Origin: Verrucomicrobiales bacterium
Lineage (GTDB): Bacteria; Verrucomicrobiota; Verrucomicrobiia; Verrucomicrobiales; DEV007
DNA: 64,000 nucleotides
Direction: 5' to 3'
NCBI GenBank assembly: GCA_030730365.1
Contig: JANQVJ010000056.1
Span: 161,962 to 225,961, forward strand
In this document: positions 8,475 through 18,040 of the stretch, in pieces
Layout: each line of letters starts with the position of its first letter
How positions within the stretch are numbered: position 1 is the first letter of the stretch
Made by a program: the position numbers and the translations under genes
The notes under the pieces: generated by a model
Database searches by the model: none
Told to the model about the DNA's origin: nothing
What the model saw: only the letters and a program-made list of their open reading frames with translations

Positions 8475-9830
8475 ATGCCCCGCACGGTCGTTTATCTCAT
8501 TTACAATCTCCTCCTCCCCGTCTTCCTCGTGATCGGGTTACCCTCCTTTCTCCTCAAAGGCCTGCGGCGGGGAGGTCTCGCGCGGAATTTCCGGCAGCGT
8601 TTCGGGAACTTTTCGCCCGATACTCTCGCCCGCTTTCGCGGGAAAAAGCCGCTCTGGATCCATGCCGTCAGCGTCGGGGAGATCTTCCTCGCGCTAAAAA
8701 TCATCGACGCGATCCGTCAGGCCGATCCGGGGCAGCACATCGTTCTCAGCACCACCACCGCGACCGGCTACCGTATCGCCGCAGAAAAAGAATGCGATAC
8801 CCTCACCGTCATCCACAACCCCGTCGACCTGCCCTTTGTTACCGCGCGAGTCATCCGCCTCATGGATCCCTCGCGCCTCGTCCTCATCGAGGCCGAGATC
8901 TGGCCGAATCTCGTCGCCCAACTGAAACGCCGCGGCACCCCCGTCCTCCTCATCAATGCACGGCTTTCACCGCGATCCGAGAGGCGCTACCTGAAATGCA
9001 AAGCCTTCATCGCCCCGATCTTTTCGCTCCTCGACGGGGTCACCGTGCCCTTCGAGGTTGACCAGGCCCGCTGGGCCGGGCTCGGCATCCCGCGCGAGCG
9101 CATTCTCGTGACCGGCAGTGTGAAATTCGACAACGCCGCCACCGGAGCGTCCGCCACCGGACTTCACCAGTCTCTCGCCCAATGGCTCACCGACACGGGC
9201 ATGCCCGAAGACCGGCGCCTCCTCATCGCCGGGAGCACCCACGACGGGGAGGAAAAAATGATTGCACTAGTCGCTTATCGCCTTTGCATCGAAGCGCCCG
9301 AACTCGCTCTCGTCATCGTCCCCCGCCATGCCGAGCGGGGCGCCGCGATCGCCTCGCAACTGAGCGAGCTCGGCTTTGACCCCATTCTCCGAGTGGCACC
9401 AAAGAGGGTGGAATCCGACACTGGAGAGAGTTGGGCCGCCTCTGCTGACGCCCCGCGCGGCCCTGTCTGGATCGCCAACACCACTGGCGAACTGCGCGCG
9501 TGGTTCCACCTCGCCGAACTCGTCGTCATCGGGAAGAGCTTTTGCAGCGAAGGAGGACAAAACCCCGTCGAACCCATCCTCTGCGGCAAACCTGTCGTCG
9601 TCGGACCGCACATGGAAAATTTTAGCGACGTCGTCACCGATCTGCTTGCCGTCGAAGGCATCGCGCAGGTCAGCAGCGAAGACGCGCTCCCCACTACCCT
9701 CCTCACCCTCCTGCGGAACCGCGACCTCGGTCTCGAAATGGCCCGCAGCGGAGCCGCCGCGATGGCCCGGCACGAGGGGGCGGCCGCGCGGAACGCAGCC
9801 TTTCTCCTAGCTGTAAAGTCGCTCGACTAG
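8475..9830 (+). CDS. waaA: 3-deoxy-D-manno-octulosonic acid (Kdo) transferase
   Basis: A 451-residue GT30 glycosyltransferase that attaches Kdo to lipid A precursor at the inner membrane. The N-terminal hydrophobic anchor is at about 5-28. The HAVSVGE motif carries Glu69, matching the catalytic base of WaaA. Further family patterns are IEAEIWPNL and NARLSPRSERRY in the N-terminal domain, and VIGKSFCSEGGQNPVEP in the donor domain. Its presence shows a Kdo-containing LPS. Downstream plsY follows after 66 bp. Confidence 0.93.
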   Translation: MPRTVVYLIYNLLLPVFLVIGLPSFLLKGLRRGGLARNFRQRFGNFSPDTLARFRGKKPLWIHAVSVGEIFLALKIIDAIRQADPGQHIVLSTTTATGYRIAAEKECDTLTVIHNPVDLPFVTARVIRLMDPSRLVLIEAEIWPNLVAQLKRRGTPVLLINARLSPRSERRYLKCKAFIAPIFSLLDGVTVPFEVDQARWAGLGIPRERILVTGSVKFDNAATGASATGLHQSLAQWLTDTGMPEDRRLLIAGSTHDGEEKMIALVAYRLCIEAPELALVIVPRHAERGAAIASQLSELGFDPILRVAPKRVESDTGESWAASADAPRGPVWIANTTGELRAWFHLAELVVIGKSFCSEGGQNPVEPILCGKPVVVGPHMENFSDVVTDLLAVEGIAQVSSEDALPTTLLTLLRNRDLGLEMARSGAAAMARHEGAAARNAAFLLAVKSLD

Positions 9831-9896
9831 GGGAATCCGGCGCTGGACAGGAGCCCGCGCCTCCGCCACCATTACGACCCGAGTGATTCCATCCGC

Positions 9897-10538
<642 letters not shown>

Positions 10539-10545
10539 ATTTTTT

Positions 10546-11544
10546 ATGACTGAGAAAGCCGCCGTTCTTGGCTCCGGAAGCTGGGGCACTGCCCTCTCCA
10601 TCGCACTCGCCGACAGTGGGCGCGAGGTCCTGCTCTATGGAAACGACCCCGTCATCCGCGACGAGATCAATCGCGAACACCGCAACTCGAAGTATCTCCC
10701 CGGGATCGTCCTCCCCGACTCGATCAGCGCGACGATCGACATCAACGACCTTCGGGAAATGCCGGTCATCCTCCTCGTCGTGCCCTCGCAGGTGGCCCGG
10801 CTCGTCCTCGGCGAACTCGGCGCCGCCGGCATCGGGACCGAGACCATTATCGTGAACTGCACCAAGGGCATCGACCCCGGCACGGGGAAATTGATGCACG
10901 ATCTCATCCACGAATTTTTTCCTGACAATCCTGTGGCGGTTTTGTCAGGACCAAGCCACGCCGAAGAAGTCGCCAACCGCATGGCCACCCTCGCCACAAT
11001 CGGATCCGAAGATCCTCTCATCGCCGCAAAGGTGCAGGAGATCTTTGCCCTCCCCTGGTTCCGCACCTACACGAGTGATGACATCGTCGGGATCGAACTC
11101 GGCGGAGTGGTGAAAAACGTCTTTGCCATCGCCGCCGGCGCCATCGACGGACTCGGACTCGGCGACAATGCCAAAGCCGCCATGGTAACCCGCGCCCTCG
11201 CCGAGATGACCCGCCTCGGCGTCGCGCTCGGGGCGAAGGATGAAACCTTTCGCGGGCTCAGCGGACTCGGCGATCTCATTGTGACCTGCTACAGCGTCCA
11301 CAGCCGCAACAACCGCGTCGGCCGTATGCTCGGCTCGGGCAAGACCCTCGACGAAGCCATTGCGGCGATGAACCAGGTCGCCGAGGGTGTCCCCAATGCC
11401 AAAAACGCCTACGAGCTCGCCCGCAAGCTCGGAGTGCGGACGCCCCTGATCGATCAGGCCTACGCCGTGCTCTACGAGAACAAGCCGCCCTCAGCCGCCC
11501 TGCGTGAGCTCCTCGAGCGCAATCCGCGTTCCGAGGCCGACTGA
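10546..11544 (+). CDS. gpsA: NAD(P)-dependent glycerol-3-phosphate dehydrogenase
   Basis: A 332-residue cytosolic enzyme reducing dihydroxyacetone phosphate to sn-glycerol-3-phosphate. The dinucleotide motif GSGSWGTA is at 9-16, NCTKGID at 104-110, LSGPSHAEEV at 133-142 and the catalytic Lys190 in GGVVKNVFAIAAG. The start is ATG 10546 (MTEKAAVLGSG), which begins just before the Rossmann fold; a TTG further upstream overlaps plsY and is rejected. It sits 7 bp after plsY and is probably co-transcribed. Confidence 0.95.
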   Translation: MTEKAAVLGSGSWGTALSIALADSGREVLLYGNDPVIRDEINREHRNSKYLPGIVLPDSISATIDINDLREMPVILLVVPSQVARLVLGELGAAGIGTETIIVNCTKGIDPGTGKLMHDLIHEFFPDNPVAVLSGPSHAEEVANRMATLATIGSEDPLIAAKVQEIFALPWFRTYTSDDIVGIELGGVVKNVFAIAAGAIDGLGLGDNAKAAMVTRALAEMTRLGVALGAKDETFRGLSGLGDLIVTCYSVHSRNNRVGRMLGSGKTLDEAIAAMNQVAEGVPNAKNAYELARKLGVRTPLIDQAYAVLYENKPPSAALRELLERNPRSEAD

Positions 11545-11715
11545 TCGTTTCCTGCGGTGCGGCGATCTCCCGCACGTTTTGCGATCACTGTCTTCCTCCT
11601 GCTTCACCTTATCACCGGGGAAGAGGCCCGGGCCGGATTCCAGGTACCTTTCCCGAAATCGCTTCGCGTCGATTTTTCCCCTTCCCTTTGCCCTTACCCT
11701 CGCTAAAACTCCTCC

Positions 11716-13455
11716 ATGTCTGACTCCGTCTCCCCTGATCGCGATCCCTCCACTCTCCGCAGCGCCCGCTGGTTCGCGCCGGACGATCAGCGCAGCTTCG
11801 GGCATCGCTCGCGACTGAAGCAGATGGGGTTTAATACCGAGGATTTCAAGGCCAAGCCCGTCATCGGCATCCTCAATACGTGGTCCGACATGAACAACTG
11901 CCACACCCACTTCCGCGACCGCGCCGAAGAGGTGAAACGGGGCGTCTGGCAGGCGGGAGGCTTCCCCGTCGAGATCCCGGTCATGTCGATGTCGGAAAGC
12001 TTCATGAAACCCACGAGCATGTACTACCGCAATCTCCTCGCCCTCGAGGTCGAGGAGACGCTGCGCTGCTACCCGCTCGACGGTGCCGTCCTCATGGGCG
12101 GCTGTGACAAGACCGTTCCCGCGCTGATCATGGGCGCGACCTCGGCGAACATTCCTTCAATTTTCCTCCCCGCCGGGCCTATGCTGAAGGGCTGCTGGCG
12201 CGGCGAGATCCTCGGTTCGGGCACTGACATGTGGCGTTTCTGGGCTGAACGTCAGGCCGGTAATCTCTGTGAAGACGGCTGGAACGAACTCGAGGACGGC
12301 ATCGCCCGATCCCCGGGCCATTGCATGACAATGGGCACTGCCTCGACGATGACCGCCATCGCCGAAGTAATAGGACTCTGCCTCCCCGGCTCGACCTCGA
12401 TCCCCGCGGTCCACTCGACACACGCCCGCATGGCCTCGAGCTGCGGACGCCGCATCGTCGATCTCGCTTGGGACAAAATCACGCCCCGCATGCTCCTGAC
12501 CGAAGACGCCTTTCACAACGCCATCGTCACCGACATGGCCCTAGGCGGCTCGACCAATGCGATCATCCACCTCATCGCGATGGCGGGACGGGCCGGGATC
12601 AAGCTGACGCTCGAGCAATTCGACCGCATTTCCCAGGAGGTCAAGGTGATCGCGAACATCCGCCCCTGCGGCGACTATGTGATGGAGGATTTCTACGACG
12701 CCGGCGGTCTCCTCGCTCTCCTCACGCAGATCAAAGCCCATCTGAAACTCGACTGTCTCTCGGTCTCGGGCCGCAGCCTCGGTGAAAATCTAGAGGGCGC
12801 GACGGTCTACAACGACGACGTCATCCGCCCCCTCGACCGCCCTGTTTCCAAAGCCGGAGGCACCTTCGTCCTGCGGGGGAATCTCGCCCCGGACGGAGCT
12901 GTCATCAAACCCACCGCCGCCGAGCCGCATCTCCTCGCGCACCGCGGGGTCGTCGCGGTTTTCGCCGACTACGGTGACCTGAAAAATCGCATCCATGACG
13001 AAGCGGCAGGTCTCACCGCCGACCACATCATCGTCCTCCAGCACGCCGGTCCGATCGGAGCGCCTGGCATTCCCGAATGGGGCATGCTCCCGATCCCGAA
13101 CTATCTTCTCAAACAGGGAGTTCGTGACATGCTGCGTATCTCCGACGCGCGCATGAGCGGCACCAGCTACGGGGCCTGCGTCCTCCATGTCTCGCCCGAG
13201 TCCGCTATCGGCGGTCCCCTCGCCCTCGTGCGGGATGGCGATTTCATCGAAGTCAACGTGGCCGAACGCCGCCTCCACCTCGAAGTCAGCGACGAAGAAC
13301 TCGCGATCCGGCGTGCGGCCTGGAAGCCCCGACCCGTGCCGCACCGGCGCGGATTCGGCCAGCTCTACGCCAAGGAGGTCACCCAGGCTCCCGAGGGCTG
13401 TGATTTCCGATTTCTTCATCACGGCGAGGACTCCCCTGAGCCCGACATTTACTGA
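11716..13455 (+). CDS. IlvD/Edd family sugar-acid dehydratase (L-arabinonate dehydratase-like)
   Basis: A 579-residue Fe-S dehydratase converting an aldonate to the 2-keto-3-deoxy acid. The three family cluster ligands are visible: Cys62 (NNCHTHF), Cys130 (GGCDKTVPALIMGA, where Lys132 is the carbamylated metal ligand in the family) and Cys203 (PGHCMTMGTAS). The subgroup pattern (early RSARWF, LPAGPML, TDMWRFW) is that of sugar-acid dehydratases such as arabinonate/xylonate/galactonate dehydratases, not of amino-acid IlvD. The product would feed KDG-type kinases such as the one at 3996. Exact substrate is uncertain. Confidence 0.85.
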   Translation: MSDSVSPDRDPSTLRSARWFAPDDQRSFGHRSRLKQMGFNTEDFKAKPVIGILNTWSDMNNCHTHFRDRAEEVKRGVWQAGGFPVEIPVMSMSESFMKPTSMYYRNLLALEVEETLRCYPLDGAVLMGGCDKTVPALIMGATSANIPSIFLPAGPMLKGCWRGEILGSGTDMWRFWAERQAGNLCEDGWNELEDGIARSPGHCMTMGTASTMTAIAEVIGLCLPGSTSIPAVHSTHARMASSCGRRIVDLAWDKITPRMLLTEDAFHNAIVTDMALGGSTNAIIHLIAMAGRAGIKLTLEQFDRISQEVKVIANIRPCGDYVMEDFYDAGGLLALLTQIKAHLKLDCLSVSGRSLGENLEGATVYNDDVIRPLDRPVSKAGGTFVLRGNLAPDGAVIKPTAAEPHLLAHRGVVAVFADYGDLKNRIHDEAAGLTADHIIVLQHAGPIGAPGIPEWGMLPIPNYLLKQGVRDMLRISDARMSGTSYGACVLHVSPESAIGGPLALVRDGDFIEVNVAERRLHLEVSDEELAIRRAAWKPRPVPHRRGFGQLYAKEVTQAPEGCDFRFLHHGEDSPEPDIY

Positions 13456-13504
13456 TAAAGATCGGACTCGATCCTTTTTCAAGCATCGCGTAATCTGAAA
13501 TCTG

Positions 13505-14494
13505 ATGAAGCAGCCCGGCGACTCTTCCCCAGACACCCCTCGCGAAACTCGGGAACCGAAATCAACCCTCTACGTCCTCGTCTCCGCTACGGTGGCGGCG
13601 ATCATTCTCGGGATGACGATCTTCCTGCTGGTGCGGGGTTTCCAGTGGCGCGCCGCTCTCGCCGATCTGCGGGCCGAGCCGGGTATCGAGATCCTCAGCG
13701 TGGAACGTCTCGGTTTTTTCAAAAAGCGGCTCCTCGGGCTGCGCGATCCCCTCGCCCCCACAGCGGAAAGCATCCTGCGGAAAAATAACATCAGCCCCCA
13801 CACCGCTGAGGTCATCCTCACCGAATATCATTCGCTCAAGACACCCTACGCACTTGAGCGCGAAGCCACGGAAAAAGCGCGCTTTGACGAGCTGCGGCAG
13901 TCCGTCCTCGCCACTGTCGGAGAGTTCACCGCGACGACGACAGCGAAGCGCAAGGCCGACCTCGAGCGCATCACGCAGATGCTTTTCCAGGCCCGCTTTC
14001 CCGCGCCAATGAAGACCGTCGATCTCGAGTGGAACGACGGGAAATGGCATGCCAAAGGCGAACTCTACGCGCCTGCGCACAAGACCTTCGTGAAGGAATC
14101 TCCCTCCTATATCGTGGAGGGGGAACTGAAGTTCGATCAACTCGTGAACCTCACCGAGAGCCTTACCTCATCCATCCGCGCCGACCTCGACTCGACCGAC
14201 CTTTTTATCGTCGATCTCGACGGCCTCTACGTGCACATCGACCGCATGCGCCGCCTCGTCGCCGACTACGATCTCGTCTGCCGCAACTCGGGATTGCCGC
14301 GCCCGCGATTCCAACTCGAGATCCTGACGGCCGATCTCGCGAGCGTCGCGGACCGGATCGCGGCAGTGAAAAAAGGGCTCACCTCCCCGGGCGGGATAGC
14401 GCCCGACCGTTTTCTCCCCAATCTCGTAAAGGAACTCCCCGCCGGTGAAACGGCTAAGGCTTTTCTACGACTCGTTCCCGTCCCCACCCCCTGA
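13505..14494 (+). CDS. Membrane-anchored protein related to the N-terminal part of OmpA-family proteins
   Basis: A 329-residue protein with a short cytosolic tail, one membrane helix (about 22-44) and a periplasmic domain. The patterns ALADLRAEPGIEILSVERLG (51-70) and LLGLRDPLAPTAE (about 75-87) recall the repeated modules found before the OmpA domain in several OmpA-like proteins, but no peptidoglycan-binding OmpA domain follows. A helical segment is at about 105-160. It begins a coupled set: its stop overlaps the DUF2752 start (TGATG). Function is unknown; an envelope role is inferred from topology. Confidence 0.55.
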   Translation: MKQPGDSSPDTPRETREPKSTLYVLVSATVAAIILGMTIFLLVRGFQWRAALADLRAEPGIEILSVERLGFFKKRLLGLRDPLAPTAESILRKNNISPHTAEVILTEYHSLKTPYALEREATEKARFDELRQSVLATVGEFTATTTAKRKADLERITQMLFQARFPAPMKTVDLEWNDGKWHAKGELYAPAHKTFVKESPSYIVEGELKFDQLVNLTESLTSSIRADLDSTDLFIVDLDGLYVHIDRMRRLVADYDLVCRNSGLPRPRFQLEILTADLASVADRIAAVKKGLTSPGGIAPDRFLPNLVKELPAGETAKAFLRLVPVPTP

Positions 14495-14910
14495 TGAGCA
14501 AGGGTCCCACCCGAGTCCGGCGCATTGAGGTGCTCGTCGCTCCACTCCTGACTTTCGCCGGGGTAGGCATGCTCTTGATCGTGGCGCGCTTTTACGAGAG
14601 CCTCCCGGTGCAGGCTCCGCCCTGCGGATTCAAGGCGACTCTCAACATCCCCTGCGTCGGTTGCGGAGGCACCCGGGCAATGGTGGCGCTTGTCTCGGGG
14701 AGACTGGCGGAGGCAGTTAGTCTTAATCCCGCTGTCGTTCTCGGTGTCTTTGCCAGCGGTATCTGGGCGGTAACCGGAATATTGAAATATCGGCAAGGAG
14801 GTGCTCCGATTTCTGTGCCTGAACAAAATCGGCACGTTCAACGGGTCGCCCTGATCGCGCTTACCGTGCTGATGCTAAACTGGGTTTACCTTCTCCTTTT
14901 TTTAAAATGA
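14494..14910 (+). CDS. DUF2752 family membrane protein
   Basis: A 138-residue inner-membrane protein with three predicted helices. The DUF2752 signature is clear: APPCGFKATLNIPCVGCGGTR, a CxFK...PCxGCGGTRA pattern near residues 43-63. The function of this family is not known. It overlaps its upstream gene by 1 bp (TGATG) and the downstream SDR gene by 4 bp (ATGA), so all three are probably made together. Confidence 0.85.
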   Translation: MSKGPTRVRRIEVLVAPLLTFAGVGMLLIVARFYESLPVQAPPCGFKATLNIPCVGCGGTRAMVALVSGRLAEAVSLNPAVVLGVFASGIWAVTGILKYRQGGAPISVPEQNRHVQRVALIALTVLMLNWVYLLLFLK

Positions 14911-15686
14911 CGATTTCTCTCACTGACCAGACAGTAGCCATCACCGGCGCAGCCAAAGGCATCGGACTCGCCATCGCGGAGGCCTTCCTCGAAGCCGGAG
15001 CCAAGGTTCTTGCGATCGATCTAGACGCCAAGGCCCTTGCCGGGTTCAAGGCCACGGCCCCAAAACGTATCGAGGCCCTCAGCCTTAACGTCGCCGACTT
15101 TGCGGCGCTGAAAACCGGCCTCGCCGGACGCGAGATCGATCATCTCGTCTGCGCCGCCGCGGTGGGGTCGGGGAAGATGGGATTCCCCTTCTGGAACCTC
15201 GAGCCCGCGGACTGGATCGGGGTCCTCGACATCACCCTGATGGGAACGGTCAACACCGTTCACGCCTGTCTCCCCGGGCTCCTCGCCGGGGAGACAACGA
15301 GGAAGTCGGTGCTCCTCCTCGCCTCCGTCGCCGGCCAAATCGGATCGCAGACAGATCCTCCCTACAGCGCCGCCAAAGCCGCCACGATCAATTTTGCCCA
15401 GCTCGCGGCCAAAGATTTCGCGCCCTACGGAGTGCGGGTCAATGCGATGTCGCCCGGGATGGTGAAGACGAGTCTGAATCGGGCCGTTTTCGAGTCTTCA
15501 AAGGAGAGCGCCACGATGACCTACGAAGAGTGGGCGGGGGAAAAAATCAAACGCATCTCCCCTCTCGGCCGCTGGCAGGAAACTGAGGAGTTCGGGGCGA
15601 TGGCGGTGTTTCTGGCAAGTGAGTATGGGAAGAACCTGACCGGGCAAACGCTGAATATTGATGGCGGGCAGGTGATGCATAGTTGA
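14907..15686 (+). CDS. SDR family oxidoreductase
   Basis: A 259-residue classical short-chain dehydrogenase/reductase. The cofactor motif TGAAKGIG is at 13-20 with an acidic residue after strand beta2 (AIDLD), suggesting NAD(H) preference. Catalytic residues are Ser140, Tyr153 and Lys157 (YSAAK). The C-terminus LTGQTLNIDGGQ is typical. The substrate cannot be told from sequence. It is coupled by ATGA to the DUF2752 gene. Confidence 0.88.
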   Translation: MTISLTDQTVAITGAAKGIGLAIAEAFLEAGAKVLAIDLDAKALAGFKATAPKRIEALSLNVADFAALKTGLAGREIDHLVCAAAVGSGKMGFPFWNLEPADWIGVLDITLMGTVNTVHACLPGLLAGETTRKSVLLLASVAGQIGSQTDPPYSAAKAATINFAQLAAKDFAPYGVRVNAMSPGMVKTSLNRAVFESSKESATMTYEEWAGEKIKRISPLGRWQETEEFGAMAVFLASEYGKNLTGQTLNIDGGQVMHS

Positions 15687-15748
15687 GTCGAGAGGTGAAT
15701 GGATTGTCTGACCGTAGCGGCGGAGAGGGTGTAAAAAACGTTCAAGGA

Positions 15749-15802
15749 ACGGGGCTTGCCTAAGCCCCGTGGCTCTGTGCTCTGCCGGGGTCTTGGCAAG
15801 CC
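15749..15802. repeat. REP-like palindrome pair, family A
   Basis: ACGGGGCTT-gcct-AAGCCCCGT is a perfect 9-bp stem (15749-15770). It is followed by ggggtcttggcaagcc (15787-15802). Both cores recur in inverted orientation in the gap at 23290-23397, so this is a dispersed intergenic repeat rather than a gene-specific terminator. Confidence 0.75.
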
Positions 15803-15983
15803 GAGAAGGTTCTGCAGGTGAGCAACGGCGACGCCGTCCTTGTTGTCTTCGCGCAGGATGACGAGAGAGTTCTTCATTCCAGCGATTCGACTGGACAGGG
15901 AATTTTCACCCGAAGTCCCTTGTTTCCACGACGAAAGACGGCTAAATTCGCCCCTTTTCCTTTATCCTCGACGCAATCCCGCG

Positions 15984-17366
15984 ATGCCGAAAGTCTTCCT
16001 CAGAACGTTTGGATGCCAGATGAACGAACGTGACTCCGAACAGGTCACGCAGATGTTCATCGAGCGCGGCTTCACGGTCACGGCGCAGCCCGATGACGCC
16101 GATGTCGTGCTGATGAACACCTGCTCGGTCCGCGACCAGGCCGAACAGAAGGCGCTCGGGAATATGCGCCACCTTGGCAAGCACCGCCGGAACAATCCGA
16201 ACATGGTCTTCGGGATGATGGGATGCATGGCGCAGAGCCGTGGCGAACAACTCCTTCAGGAAGTCCCCCACCTCGATCTGGTCGCGGGGACGCAGAAGTA
16301 CCATCGCGTTGTAGATCACTGTGTCGAACTGATGCGGAAGAAAGAAGAGGCTCAGATGGACGATCTCCGGCTTCCCATCGTCGATATTGCGGAAGAGGAA
16401 TCGTCGCAGAACACGATACGCGATCACATCGCGAAAGACCACGGGGTGACCGAGTTTGTGAGTATTATGCAGGGCTGCAACATGAAGTGCACCTTCTGCA
16501 TCGTGCCCTTCACCCGGGGCCCCGAGCGCGCCCGGCCCATCTCGGACATCGTCGATGAGTGCGGGCGTCTCGCCGGCAAGGGAGTGCGCGAAGTCACCCT
16601 GCTTGGCCAGATCGTGAATCTCTACGGGCGGCACGAGTTCCCGAAAGTGGATGGAAAAAGCCCCTTTGTGCAGCTTCTCGAAGCAGTCCACGAGATCGAA
16701 GAAATCAAACGGATCCGTTTTACCTCGCCGCATCCGATCGGATACAAAGAGGACGTCATCGAAGCCTTCACCTATTTACCGAAACTCGTCGATCACGTCC
16801 ATTTCCCGATGCAGTCAGGCTCTGACCGCATTCTCAAGCGCATGCACCGGCCATACAAGGCGGCGCGATTCATCGAGATTTGTGAAAAAATGAAAGAGGC
16901 CCGGCCCGGGATCGCGATCTCGACGGATATCATCGTCGGCTTCCCCGGCGAGACGGAAGAAGACTACCTCGAAACGAAAAAGGCGGTCGAATACTTGCAG
17001 TTTGATCAGGCCTACGTCTTCCGCTACTCGCAACGCAAGGACACTCCCGCCGCCCAAATGGAGGATCAACTCCCCGAGCGGATCAAAGAGGAGCGCAATC
17101 AGGATCTCCTCGCACTCGTCGATTCCATCGTGGAGCGCAAAAATCACGCGCTCGTCGGTAGCGTTCAGGAGGTCCTCTGCGAGGGGCCGAGCCGCTACAA
17201 CAAGGAAAGACTGACTGGGCGCACCCGCACGAACCGCATCGTCATCTTCGACGGGGAGGCCGACCGCATGTCGGGCGAGCTTTTTGATGTCCGCATCGAA
17301 GAATGCTCGGGCTTTACCCTCTACGGTGATCCGGTGCTCGAGCTCGAGCCTTCGACCTTGCTTTAA
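15984..17366 (+). CDS. miaB: tRNA-2-methylthio-N6-dimethylallyladenosine synthase MiaB
   Basis: A 460-residue radical SAM methylthiotransferase that adds the 2-methylthio group to i6A37 of tRNA. The N-terminal auxiliary cluster ligands are Cys11 (RTFGCQMNERDS), Cys47 (NTCSVRDQAEQK) and Cys81 (GCMAQ). The radical SAM motif is Cys165-x3-Cys169-x2-Cys172 (GCNMKCTFC). A C-terminal TRAM-like domain follows at about 390-460. The start at ATG 15984 gives the standard MPKVFLRTFGCQMN N-terminus; upstream in-frame codons cover the repeat-bearing gap and are not used. Confidence 0.96.
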   Translation: MPKVFLRTFGCQMNERDSEQVTQMFIERGFTVTAQPDDADVVLMNTCSVRDQAEQKALGNMRHLGKHRRNNPNMVFGMMGCMAQSRGEQLLQEVPHLDLVAGTQKYHRVVDHCVELMRKKEEAQMDDLRLPIVDIAEEESSQNTIRDHIAKDHGVTEFVSIMQGCNMKCTFCIVPFTRGPERARPISDIVDECGRLAGKGVREVTLLGQIVNLYGRHEFPKVDGKSPFVQLLEAVHEIEEIKRIRFTSPHPIGYKEDVIEAFTYLPKLVDHVHFPMQSGSDRILKRMHRPYKAARFIEICEKMKEARPGIAISTDIIVGFPGETEEDYLETKKAVEYLQFDQAYVFRYSQRKDTPAAQMEDQLPERIKEERNQDLLALVDSIVERKNHALVGSVQEVLCEGPSRYNKERLTGRTRTNRIVIFDGEADRMSGELFDVRIEECSGFTLYGDPVLELEPSTLL

Positions 17367-17398
17367 ACTGATTCGATCGGAGTCTGAGCGACATTTCC

Positions 17399-17974
17399 AT
17401 GCAGGCCATTTACAATTTGCTCTACGAGCCCGGGATCCCGCTGAAGGTCATGGGCATCCTTCTCGGCGTCTGGCTCATCGCCAGTCACGCGATTGCCCTC
17501 ACCAAACCCGACCTCGTAAAGCCATGGCTAAAAGGGTTCCCCCGCAATGAGAAGATCGGTACCGTGCTGGTGATCATTGCCTTCGCCTGGACCTTCGTCG
17601 TCTGGTCCTGCATGGATCTCGGTGAATTTTTCAAGATCGAGAAACCGGTGCAAATGATCCTCGTGGCAGGCTGTGTCGGGGTGATCGTTTACGTGAAGGA
17701 ATTCCTCGCGGTGCGCTCGCTCGGATTTCTAATGATCCTTGCCGCGGCACCGATTCTGGATTCCGCGTTTCTCAAGGAGCCCCAGACGAGACTGCTCATC
17801 GTCGCGCTGGCCTATGTCATCGCCCTCAAGGGCATGTTCTGGGTCGGGATGCCCTACCTGATGCGCGACCAGATCAACTGGGTCCTCGCGAAGGATAAAC
17901 GCTATCAAATCGGCGCCCTCGCCGGAGCGGTCTATGGGCTGGTGGTATTGGCTTGTGCCTTGGCCTGGTGGTAG
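17399..17974 (+). CDS. Multi-pass membrane protein of unknown function
   Basis: A 191-residue hydrophobic protein with about five membrane helices (near 18-36, 57-77, 85-103, 108-125, 130-150 and 168-190). No catalytic or transport motif is recognised. It starts at ATG 17399, 32 bp after miaB, and is followed 66 bp later by uxaC; co-transcription with miaB is plausible. Confidence 0.65.
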   Translation: MQAIYNLLYEPGIPLKVMGILLGVWLIASHAIALTKPDLVKPWLKGFPRNEKIGTVLVIIAFAWTFVVWSCMDLGEFFKIEKPVQMILVAGCVGVIVYVKEFLAVRSLGFLMILAAAPILDSAFLKEPQTRLLIVALAYVIALKGMFWVGMPYLMRDQINWVLAKDKRYQIGALAGAVYGLVVLACALAWW

Positions 17975-18040
17975 AAACGTCGGAGCAGGCTCGCCTTTTC
18001 CCGTTGCCCTCGCCGCATTCTTCACGACAATTCCCCTGTC